The notes under the pieces were generated by a model that searched no databases, had not been told where the DNA came from, and saw only the letters and a list, made by a program, of their open reading frames with translations. The translations under genes were made by a program, and so were the position numbers. Shown here one piece after another: positions 36,359 to 45,460 of a stretch of DNA of 64,000 nucleotides (positions are counted from its first letter, which is position 1; each line of letters starts with the position of its first letter). Origin of the DNA: Ceratothoa steindachneri (Eukaryota > Arthropoda > Malacostraca > Isopoda > Cymothoidae); the NCBI GenBank assembly GCA_963969495.1, contig OZ018338.1:45825206-45889205 (forward strand). The letters run 5' to 3'.

Positions 36359-38145
36359 TGTCGTCGAATTCTTTCTGATAAAAACCCTACTTACCTGACA
36401 CCACTTTTATTTAGTGTGGTAGAATGCCCCCCCTTTTTTTGTTCTATTCTAAGAGTGCTAAGAGTGTCTAATATATATTGATATTATAAGAATATCTTAA
36501 AGAACAGAGCCGTTACCAAACACGTAAGGATATAAAAGAAACGCCCACTAATTCACAAAATAAACTTATATTTTATCTTTAACCATTGAATACACAACCT
36601 TTATACATTAACTACAGCAATACTCTAAATATTATTATAAACAAGAATTAATTAAATTAGTTGACCCACAAAATTAAGTTAACGTTTTCTCTAGACAAAA
36701 CAATAATATAAGAATTAGGCTTACGGACTCATGTGGAGTTTAAAGGCCTCAGAAATGTTATTGCCTCACGACGCGTGCCGTGTGTCGAGATGGGCGAAAT
36801 TCCACGGTTGTTTTGGCGAGGGTAGCAGCTGGGGGGTCCACACGTTCTTCCGGGGGGGAAGGGTTCTTTAAGGACGAGAACCAAGACGGTGCTTTATGCA
36901 ACACATAGGCCGTCGTGGTCTCTCTGACGAGAGTGAGTCGAACTTGTTTCTTAAATCAAGTTAACTTGGAGTGCGGTGTGATCACCGAGTAACGAGCTCG
37001 AGGAGGAGCTTTTCTCCTTCGTTACTTATTTCCTTAAGGATGAGGACTAAACTCGGGGAGGGTCTTCTTCAAGGGCGAGGATATCGAAGGGGGGTTTCTC
37101 TGGCGAGAATAAGTTATTTAAAGTTTGGTGTGGCCACCGAATAACGGGCTCGAGTTGGAGCCTTTTCCTTCTTCTTTTCTTAATTCCTCAAGGACGAGAA
37201 ATACCCCTGGTGTTTAAGGTGCACCAGGATATGAGGAGTCTCTCTGGCGAAAGTGAGTCGAACTTACCAAAGTTCACTTATCGTTTGGTTTGATAACCAG
37301 GGACTTAGCTCAAGGATGAGCTTTTTCTTAGCCCCTTAAGGTAGGTAGCCCTGCCTCTCTTGCAGGGTACTTCTTGGTCTGGCGAGCCAAGTACTCTACC
37401 TCTCCAGTCTTGGTAGCTCGGTTGTGGATCCGAGGACTTCGTCACCTAGAGACTGACGTATACTACCTCTTCTTATTTTCTTAATTCCTCAAGGACGAGG
37501 AATACCCCTGGTGTTTAAGGTGCACCAGGATATGAGCAATCTCTCTGGCGAGAGTAAGTCGAACTTACCAAAGTTCACTTATCGTTTGGTTTGATAACTA
37601 GGGACTTAGCTCAAGGATGAGCTTTTTCTTAGCCCCTTAAGGTAGGTAGCCCTGCCTCTCTTGCAGGGTACTTCTTGGTTTGGCGACCCAAGTAAACTAC
37701 CTCTCTAGTCTCGGTAGCTCGGTTTTGGATCCAAGGACTTCGTCACCTAGAGACTGACGTATACTACCTCGATTTTCCTCAGAGTTCCTCATTTATACCT
37801 CGCACCCCCACTGGGGGAGTGGTAAGGGGGAGAGGGGCTTGAGGACAGCCCCAGGACAGTTCTTTTTCCAAACGGTCTTTCCCACGAAGTCAAACATCGG
37901 CTCCTCATTAGCCTTCGAGATTGAGAGAAACCCGTCTCCAATTTCTTGTTCGACGTGAAACTGGATCTCACTCTCCTGGGGGAGATCTTACCTTTTTGAC
38001 CTTTAGGGTCTTACATGGCACCGAGTTGTGCCACACTGTGGTTAAGCACTGACCCGCCGATGCCTTCGACGGATGTCGTTGCGGTAACCGCCTTGGGACT
38101 GCATCACGAGTGAACGGGGGGGGGGGGAATGACCATTTCCCGACA
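36359..38145 (-). repeat. LTR, right copy (5' LTR of the element), 1,787 bp
   Basis: Same ends and near-identical sequence to the left LTR, but 300 bp longer because a block is duplicated in tandem: about 37,169-37,469 and 37,470-37,770, offset 301 bp. The G-run near the end (38,117-38,128) also differs slightly in length. Confidence 0.9.
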
Positions 38146-38310
38146 ATGGGTATAAGTAATAGAACCGGCAAGATACTTGAAACCAAAGAAAGTGATATCT
38201 CCTGAGAAGACTGTGAAATTCTAAATTCGCACAAATGTACCATTCCCCTTCCAATCCTAGAAACACTATATATAAAATAGCTTTCTTCAAACTTAAATAG
38301 TAATCTCTCG
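38146..38310 (+). pseudogene. PLE-2: GIY-YIG nuclease, 3' part
   Basis: Immediately after the LTR element the copied target ATGGG is followed by ISNRTGK, then an ILETLYIK block with the catalytic Glu and a Leu-Asn-Ser tail, as expected downstream of the YIG strand in PLE nucleases. One stop is present near 38,202. The 3' end overlaps the inner edge of the right inverted repeat. Confidence 0.8.
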
Positions 38311-38708
38311 TTGGTTCCCCTCTTTGTTACCTGAATTCTTTTGGATGTGGGTTGCGGGGTGCAGTTTGGTGTTTTTAGGTCGGCCTGAAGCACGTAACCC
38401 GTTCGTTGGCAAGGTTTGTGATTTTGTATATTATGTTTTTGCCAGTTTTGCTTCAATTATTCGTTTAAAATTCATTTTAAAACCGTTTTATATAATCATT
38501 AGATTCATAAAGCAAAGTGCCCCTAACCTAATAGATTTTAGCAATTATACACTCGCTAACTAATTTAAATATTTTTAAATCCTTCCTTAGTCTCTTTGTT
38601 GTAAATTTGACCCCATTTCTAAATATTCCCTTTAACTCTAACTTTTCAATTCAAAGATAATACTAGCTAGTAAAGTTCTAGATGTAAACTTAGCAATGTG
38701 CTCTCTTA
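38296..38708 (-). repeat. PLE-2 right inverted repeat, inner part
   Basis: Reverse complement of about 30,405-30,818. The match stops at CTCTCTTA (38,708), where the CR1-type LINE begins. Confidence 0.85.
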
Positions 38709-38885
38709 CACATCTCCTCTCACACATTTCTCTCAAATGGTGGTTCTTTATGTGGTTCTGTAAAGCTGTTCTATACTTATATCCTTGAAATTGATATATT
38801 TTACCAAAGATTGTGTGAAGGCCTGAGGCTATAGATTAACTGAAGGTAATTTGACAAACTTATACAATAGGTTTGATATTGCAAA

Positions 38886-39785
38886 ATGGTGAATAAAAGA
38901 ACAAAAAATTCAGATTTATGTGGAAAATGTAAAATTAATGTGAAACAGTCATAACCTGCTTTACTTTGTGAATATTGTGGACTTTGGTTCCATACACTTT
39001 GTGAGAAAATTCAGGATGATGTGTACAATGCTTTGAAAACAATTGTGAAAGGCAAAACTTACTGGTTTTGCTCAAACTGTGGCACGAAGGATGTAGATGT
39101 CTTAAAGTTGGTAACTGAACTTAAAACAAAAAATGAAGAAATAGAGAAAAAGGTAGATGAAATTGATAATAAGGTTGAAGATGTGATTCAGGTAAAAAAT
39201 GAAGAATTCAGAGGAAATATAAAGAAAATAGCTAGAGAAGAGTTTTTCGAAAATAGACGAAGACAAGAAAAAGATAATTGCTTGATAATAAAGAATATGA
39301 AACAAATTTGTGAGATGGACATCAAGGAAATTAATAAAAAGTATTTGCAGAATGTGAATGATGACAGGGATATATTGAATAAACTTTGAGATATTTTGCA
39401 CGTCGGAAAATTTTGAAGTAGTTGAGGCAAAAAGGTTGCCGAAGAAGGAAAATTGTAGAAATAAGCCAAAGATGATGTTTGTAAAAGGGAAAGATAGGGA
39501 CCAGAGATACAAAATTTTGAATAAAACAAAAAATACTTAATAATATACCAGAATGGAAAGGTATTTATGTTGACTCGGATAGAACCAAGGAGCAGCAGGA
39601 AGAAGATTTTAAATTAAGAAATCAGCTAAAAGAGAAGAGACAAGGTTCTCAAAATCCAAAAAACTGGATAATAAGCCGAGGAAAAGTAGTTCAAAAGGTG
39701 CCGAACAGAAGAGAGCATCAGTAAGCCAGCAAGATGTTATTGTAAATAAACTTAGTTTTAAGGAAAATAGTCCTAAGTTAAAAAA
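38886..39785 (+). pseudogene. CR1-type LINE ORF1, PHD-like finger and coiled coil
   Basis: The ATG at 38,886 begins MVNKRTKNSDLCGKCKI. Cys/His spacing CGKC...CEYCGLWFHTLCEKI...WFCSNCG is a PHD/RING-like zinc finger of the type found in CR1-clade ORF1 proteins. A TAA at 38,952-38,954 interrupts the finger. A Lys/Glu coiled coil follows (ELKTKNEEIEKKVDEIDN) to the stop at 39,389. Beyond that only fragments are readable up to the ORF2 start. The protein would be the element's RNA-binding partner. Confidence 0.78.
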
Positions 39786-39787
39786 AA

Positions 39788-42520
39788 ATTGAAAGCAGTT
39801 TTGATTAATGCAAGAAGTATAGTTAATAAAGTACATAATCTACATGCATACTTTTATGAAAAAGACCCAGATATAATAATAATTACTTAATCATGGGTAT
39901 CAAGTAAAATTGGGGAAGCAGAAATAAAACTGAAAAATTATGACACATTTAAAAAAGATAGACAGACAGGTAACAGAGAAGGAGGAGTTTTGATGTATGT
40001 TAAATCAGAACTCAAAGCGACATTAATAGAGGACTTGACGAACAATGAAAACACGGAGTCAGCATGGTGTAAGATAAAAAGTAATGTAAACAACAGCAAT
40101 ATTATTATTAAAGGATGTTATTTAAGTACATCAGCTTCACAAGTAGAAAAAGATAGTTTATTTCAAATTCTTGAAACAGTTTGCCAAAGAGAAGAAAATA
40201 TTGTTATCGCTAGTGATTTTAATTATAGAATAATAGATTGGGACTCTTTGCATGGAGAGGGAGAAGCCCGGGACTTTCTTGACTTAACTATGGGTAATTT
40301 TCTCACGCAGCATGTAGGAGAATCAACACGACAGGACAGTATTTTAGATTTAGTATTAACCTCAAATGATAATCTAGTGGACAATGTTAAAGTAAAATCA
40401 CCTTGTAGTAGTAGTGATCACAATATTGTGCAATTTAGTATATCTTTGCCAACGTTGAATTTGAATTGGAAAGAGAAATATCTTGATTATAGGAATGCTG
40501 ACTTCAAAAAATTAGAAGAAGAATTTAGAAAAGTTGACTGGATCAAAATTTTTAAGGATAAAAATATATATGAAATGTGGGATTTATTTAAAAAAGAACA
40601 TGACAGAAAAATAAATTTATGTGTTCTAGTAAAAATAAGAAGCAAAGCGAAACCTAAGCCACCTTTGTGGAATATACATATAACAAGAAAAAGAAAAAAC
40701 AAAACTAGATGGTGGAAAGGATATAGAGAAAATCCAGACTTTCAGCACAATGAAAGATATAAAAGTGCAATGAAAGAACTACGAAGAGAAATAAGAAAAG
40801 CCAAGAGAAAGTTCGAACGGAAAATTTCACGGCAGATTAAGAGAGACCCCCAAATCTACTATAAATATGTAAGAAGCAAATTAACTGTTAAGGAGGAGGT
40901 TGGACCTTTAGAAAATGAAAATGGTGAAACTGTAACAGAGTATCTCCAAATGGCAAATAAATTTAATGAATATTTTACATCTGTTTTTACAAGTGAAAGG
41001 CTAAAAAACATACCACAACCACCAAAGATGTATGATGGAAATGATATGTTGAATGATGTTGATTTATCCGAGACTGCTATACATAAGATTTTAGCAGACT
41101 TAGATCCAAAAAAAGCACCTGGAAATGAGAAAAAATTAATATAGTCCTTAGAAACCTTAGACATTTGATATCAAAGCGATTGGAAATTATGTTTAATCAC
41201 AGTTATGTGCATGGACAAATACCAAGTGACTGGAAGGAAGCAAACATTACTCCAATCTATAAAGGGTCAAGAGCACCAAAAAATTCAGTATTGTCCTATA
41301 GACTAGTCAGTTTAACATCCCAAGTCAGCAAATTTTTAAAAAATTACTTAGAAAAGATATGTTAAAATACCTATTAGAAAGGAATATAATTAAAGATAGT
41401 CAACATGGTTTTTTATCTAAAAAGTTTTGTCTGACAAATCTACTTAAATATTTTGAAAAATCAACTAAATATGTTGATGAGGGGTACCCAGTAGATATCA
41501 TATACCTGGATTTTGCGAAAGCATTTGATAAGGTGCCTCATCAGAGATTATTACTCAAATTGAGGAGCCATGGTTTTGGAGAAGGAATAGTGAGATGGAT
41601 AGGTGAATGGCTAACTTCCAGAAGGCAAAGAGTTGTAATACAAGGGAAAAAATCGACTTGGAGTAATATAAGTAGTGGTGTGCCGCAAGGTTCAGTATTG
41701 GGGCGAAAATATTAAATCAAATATCCTAAAATTTGCTGATGCTATAAAGATCTTAGGGACTAGCTCAAATGATGAGGAAATTAGAGTGCTTCAGGAAGAC
41801 TTAAGAAAACTTCATAAATGATCAGAGGATTAGCAGATGATTTTCAATGTTAGAAAGTGTTAAACTATAAATGTAGGATTTAATAATGTAAATGCTGTAG
41901 CAAAAGAAGATATTGAAAATGCTGTTACAGAAAAGAATTTAGGTGTAATAGTACATAACACTTTATAACCAAGTGAGCACATAGCCAAAATTGTTTATAA
42001 AGCAAATTATGTTTTGGGGACAATAAAAAGAACAATTGACAACAAGTCAAAATTTAATATTATAAATCTTTTCAAAAGCTTAGTCAGACCTATTTTGGAA
42101 TATTGTTCACAGGCGTGGAGGCCTACTAATCAACAAGACATAGATAATATAGAAAAGTGCAAAGAACAACTATTAAAATGATAATTTAAGAAAGGAATCA
42201 TATAAAAATAGATTAAGAAGTTGTAATCTTATGACATTAGAAATGAGAAGACATAGAATTAATTTAATAGAGATTTTTAAGATAATGCATGGTTATGAAG
42301 GATTAAGAAAGGAAGTTCTTTTTACAATAAGTGATGTATGAAGAACTAGAGGTCATGGCCTGAAAATCTTTAAGGAAAAATCAAGATTGAATATCAGAAA
42401 GTTCTTCTTTAGTCAAAGAGTTATTGATGAATGGAACAATTTAGATAATCAAACGGTCTATGCAAGGTCAATAAATTCATTCAAATAAAAAATTGGCCAA
42501 TTATTTGAAGAATGTCCGGA
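39788..42520 (+). pseudogene. CR1-type LINE ORF2, APE endonuclease and RT
   Basis: APE nuclease: LKAVLINARSIVNKVHNL, DPDIIIIT then a stop where the Glu-Ser-Trp motif should start, GGVLMYVKS, ASDFNYRIIDW (GDFN with Gly to Ser), and SSSDHNIVQF. The open frame 39,990-41,144 continues through the linker to the start of RT (EYFTSVFTSERL, DLDPKKAPG). RT: DWKEANITPIYKGSR, DSQHGFLSKKFCLTNLL, IIYLDFAKAFDKVPHQRL, GVPQGSVLG. At about 41,705 the PLLFLxYINDL block is missing and the next text is KFADAIKI, so the second active-site Asp is Ala. The C-terminal RPILEYCSQAWRP and VIDEWNNLD blocks remain. Inactive but comparatively young-looking. Confidence 0.88.
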
Positions 42521-42618
42521 GCTTCGAATAAGTCTGAGAAGGCTGCCTGCTCCATTAACAAGAAGACCGTTGGATGCTGCTTAACCAGCTCTGGCGGGGC
42601 TGGTAAATTTACTGGTAA

Positions 42619-42755
42619 GTTTAACAGTGCAAAATATATTGTTCGTTTATTGGTATTTAGGCCTAAGAAGATGACCGTATTGTGGTTGAAACGTCGCAGT
42701 AAATAAAAAGGATGATGCCAGCCAGCTATTTTCCTCGCCTTGGGATTTCTGTTAA

Positions 42756-42760
<5 letters not shown>
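42619..42760 (-). repeat. PLE-2 right inverted repeat, outer part
   Basis: Reverse complement of 30,289-30,410, with about 30 extra bp at 42,712-42,741. It ends GGGATTTCTGTTAAACATT and is followed by (TA)n. Confidence 0.85.
42660..42704 (+). ncRNA. Hammerhead-like motif, right repeat (candidate)
   Basis: CCTAAGAAGATGACCGTATTG continues to TGGTTGAAAC and GTCGCAGTAAA. Helix II could be GACC/GGTT around TATTG. GAAAC and GTA (NUH) are in the expected order. The 5' core is AAGAAGA or AAGATGA where CUGANGA is expected, so catalysis is doubtful in this copy. Confidence 0.35.

Positions 42761-42761
<1 letters not shown>

Positions 42762-42798
<37 letters not shown>
42762..42798. repeat. (TA)n microsatellite right of PLE-2
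   Basis: A pure TA tract between the PLE-2 terminus and the mariner-like element. Confidence 0.95.
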
Positions 42799-42800
<2 letters not shown>

Positions 42801-43866
42801 TGTTCCATAAAGGGCGCAGATTTTTAAAATATGAATAATTAAAACGAATTTTATAAACATAGTTATATTCTGCATATTTCTAATGGAGTTATGTCTTCCG
42901 TTTAGGTATGCAACACTATGCAATAAGTCTGCATACATTTATGCTCTCGAAATTTCCGATAACTCTCTCACAGAAATGTGGTTCGATGGCTCCAAACACA
43001 CGCGTGATTTCAGCCTTGAGTTCAGGAATTGTGCGTGTTTTGTTGGCGTACAACTGTGATTTAACATGCCCCTATAAGAAGGAAACACAAGAGGTAAAAT
43101 AGCAGGCTCTAGGTGGCAATTCCTGGTCACCATGCCAGGATATCACTCGTTGCGGAAAATTTTCGTGGACTAATGCAAGTGTTTTGCGCGGAGTGTGGCA
43201 GGCTGCTCCATCCTGCTGAAGCCAGGGTTGTCAATCTCCATATCCTACAAGTTGGGCCATAAGTGAGTGGATATCATGTCTCGTTAACGTTCTCCATTAA
43301 TGGTAACTGCATTTTCCTCATCATCTTCAAAGGTGAAAGGTCCAGGAACACCACATGCCCACAAAGCACACAAAACAGTCACTTTCAGTGGGTCCATTTC
43401 ACGTTCTTGCATTATTCGAGGATTTTCATTTTCCCAAATCCAGCAGTTCTGTTTCTTGAAAAATCCACTCAAATGGAAGTGGGCCTCGTCACTGAAGATG
43501 ATTTTCTTTGCAAAGGTTTCGGCTGCAAGCCTCTCCAAACCCAGTCAGCAAATTGTTTCCACCTCCCGCGGTCAGGTGGTGAAGATGCTGCGTAAGTTGA
43601 ACTTTGTACGCATGCATATGAACATCTTTATGCAGAATCGATGTAATGAAGTCGGTGAATCGATTTTCAAAGATTTGGCTGTTGCAACTGAACGAGTTGT
43701 TTTAAACCTCATAATTATTCTGCGTACCGTACTGTAGACTTGTTGGGTGTTTCATTTCTCCCCAAAATGGTACAAAGTTTTCAAACTGTTTGCGTGGCAC
43801 TTTCTCCGTTTTGGTAAAATGTCTTCACGATGAGAACACCCTAATTAGTTGTAAACTGCTCCATGA
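42799..43866 (-). pseudogene. Tc1/mariner-like transposase, near full length, broken
   Basis: A cut-and-paste transposase on the minus strand from an ATG at about 43,866. HTH: KTFYQNGESATQTV, then a GRNEAPTSLQ-like block with stops. YKVQLTQ precedes the DDE core. The 84-residue frame 43,538-43,284 holds IIFSDEAHFHLSGFFKKQNC (catalytic Asp), WENENPR and VTVLCALWACGVPGPF. Then QQDGAACHTPR (second Asp) and a degraded DLTPLDFFLWG block lead to KSQLYANKTRTIPELKAEI and the ERVIGNF tail. Frameshifts occur at about 43,560 and 43,240. The 3' edge GGTGTTCCATAAAGG at 42,799 abuts (TA)n, a natural TA target. I could not find a matching opposite terminus. Confidence 0.82.
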
Positions 43867-44094
43867 CGCACACTATTATTCTGAAAAACAAACAATAAAC
43901 TATTAATCGGAGTTAAGAGAGATAGCAAACATTATAAAAGCATGCCTTCAAACTTCAAAACACAAAGGCGTCGCCCAATTCAAATTGGGCATATGCCCTT
44001 GAGGACTCCGGGTGACAATCAACGCAAGGGGTGGGCATAGACATTGATCCAGTTCATTATAGCCACTCGGGCCTAACAGCCCAATGCAGCAGTT

Positions 44095-44388
44095 ATGCCA
44101 ACCGGCCACAGTAATGCGCACAACAATCACGCGGAGAGCAGCATCAGCGGCAGCGGCGACCCCGCAACTGATCCAGCGCCCTGGGAAAGAGCACTGGTTC
44201 TAGAACCCGTAAACCTTAATGAGTGTGATGAAGAAGATTGGGCTATACAAGAGGTGCTCTTTGGCACGACTACCCTCACTCCCCCTATCCCTACCCCTCC
44301 CAGGCTCTCGGTTCCGAGCCCTGAGGGGTACTCCCCTCTCGCGGTTGAGGTCGGTGCGGATGAACCTTCAGGTATTTCTGTGGTGTGA
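44095..44388 (+). CDS. Unassigned 97-aa Pro/acidic ORF
   Basis: An open frame with an acidic patch (NECDEEDWAIQEVLF) and a Pro-rich stretch (TPPIPTPPRLSVPSP). It ends exactly where the left inverted repeat of the 44.4-45.5 kb fragment begins, and its composition resembles the minus-strand Gag-like segment there. It might be a displaced Gag N-terminus or simply noise. I recognise no domain. Confidence 0.25.
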   Translation: MPTGHSNAHNNHAESSISGSGDPATDPAPWERALVLEPVNLNECDEEDWAIQEVLFGTTTLTPPIPTPPRLSVPSPEGYSPLAVEVGADEPSGISVV

Positions 44389-45460
44389 GTGGTTTAGGTA
44401 CCTACCTCTCCCCCCAAAAGTTTCCGTCAACTTCTGTCAACTAAGTATCTAAAGGCCACACAGTCCGGGCTAGGGTCATGGCCTGAAGAATGAGGGTCAT
44501 ACACTGCTGCATGATGAAAGGGCTTCCACTGAACCTTATAGGCAGTCTCCTAAACTTGTACGGCGGGCTCCCACAATGAAACCCGGACCAATCCCGGGCT
44601 TTGGGGTGGAGGGGAATGTGACAGAAGCCATGGCACAAGTCTATCTTAACCGCTAGGAGCCCCTGGGAGCCTCTCAAAGAACATTTCTTAAGAGCGGGAG
44701 CTGGAAAGGGGGAGGAGAATAATGTGTGGAATCGGTTAGTGTTGCCATGTCATACCAGCCTATCCTCTGAAGTATTCTTCGGGACCAGGAATACTTGATG
44801 ACTGCAGCGTACTTCAGAGGCTTCTTCAAGGACCCATGCTCACACCAGGGTCGGAAGAATAGGGGTCATGTCGGGGGGAGCTGGAAGCGAAGTGTTTATA
44901 TTTACCAAAATACACTTTCACATCCTGCCTGGCAGCTGCCTTGGCAATATTAGAAGGGTGGGGAACGCCTCGGCAAACACTGCCGGGCACGAAGTCACAA
45001 ATATAACGTTGCAGAGGATCCCTAACTACCTTTGCTAGGGGATTGAACACACTACCCTGCTGCCCATCCTCATCACCTACCTCCTCACTTTCGTCCTCCC
45101 GTAACTCGACCTGAGGTTCCGTAGGCGCATCCTAAGGAGGAGCGTCCTCCGGAAGATGAGCATCAGGTTCGAGAGAAACGTCAGGCGGGAGGAATCCGTG
45201 TATCTCCAATGGCTCCAAGGCGGCGCATAGTCCTGGATTCTCCTGCCGTAGCTACTCCTGACTATCTGGCTCGGGCGGGAAGGCAAGGTTAAGGGCCTCT
45301 GCCGCAGCCGCAAGGCCAGGAGTCTCTCCTGGTCGTCGAGCTGAAAGTAGTCAAGGTCAGCCTCCGTGGAAAGAGGGCTTCGGGGGAGGGACCTGTGACT
45401 CGAGTGATTGGTGGAAGTTGACGGAAACTCTTCTCGGGGGAGGGGGTGCCCAAACCACTC
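44387..45460 (-). mobile_element. Retroelement Gag/RT fragment bounded by inverted repeats
   Basis: Arms 44,387-44,434 and 45,414-45,460 are inverted copies. They share GTTTCCGTCAACTTC exactly and GAGTGGTTT, with C-rich text between. On the minus strand between them there is first an acidic Gag-like segment (PQVELREDESEEVGDEDGQQ, then NPLAKVVRDPLQRYICDFV and NIAKAAARQDVKVYFGKY). RT blocks follow: SHQVFLVPKN, then LLAVKIDLCHGFCHIPLHPK (first Asp), GFHCGSPPYKFRRLPIRF and SGSPFIMQQC. It ends inside RT before the YxDD block. The RT style fits LTR or DIRS-type elements rather than LINEs. Inverted termini are known for DIRS, but the evidence is not enough to assign a group. Confidence 0.6.

Larger units (their letters stand above)
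32860..38145 (-). mobile_element. Gag-only LTR retrotransposon, young insertion
   Basis: Two LTRs (32,860-34,346 and 36,359-38,145), each beginning TGTCG and ending CGACA, flank a 2,012-bp internal region. The 5-bp direct repeat ATGGG lies at 32,855-32,859 and 38,146-38,150. Orientation is minus: a primer-binding site follows the right-hand LTR, a purine tract (CGGTGGGAGGTG) precedes the left-hand LTR, and the sole ORF is on the minus strand. No protease, RT, RNase H or integrase blocks are visible, so mobility would have to be supplied by another element. LTR divergence is low by eye (a few differences per several hundred bp), which indicates a recent insertion. Confidence 0.92.
38709..42618 (+). 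mobile_element. CR1-type LINE inserted in the PLE-2 right repeat
   Basis: The boundaries are defined by the point where the PLE-2 inverted repeat breaks (38,708) and resumes (TTTAACAGTGC at 42,619). It contains a 5' leader of about 175 bp, ORF1, ORF2 and a short GC-richer 3' region (about 42,490-42,618). Flanking text shares at most TTA, so no clear target duplication is seen, as is common for CR1. Confidence 0.82.
30289..42760 (+). mobile_element. PLE-2 composite: Penelope-like element with two nested insertions
   Basis: A Penelope-like element on the plus strand bounded by inverted repeats of about 530 bp (30,289-30,818 against 38,296-38,708 plus 42,619-42,760). It is interrupted by an LTR retrotransposon at 32,860-38,145 and by a CR1-type LINE at about 38,709-42,618. 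Without the insertions the element would be about 3.3 kb. Parts are listed separately. The order of events is PLE-2 first, then the LTR element and the CR1 independently. Confidence 0.85.

Noticed and set aside
42512..42706. 64-aa ORF starting MSGASNKSEK as a possible new small gene
   Set aside because: It spans the junction between the CR1 3' region and the PLE-2 inverted repeat, so it is a chance fusion.
43833..43843. GAACACCC as the opposite terminal repeat of the mariner-like element
   Set aside because: It falls inside the N-terminal coding region (just upstream of KTFYQNGESATQTV), so it cannot be the element's end.
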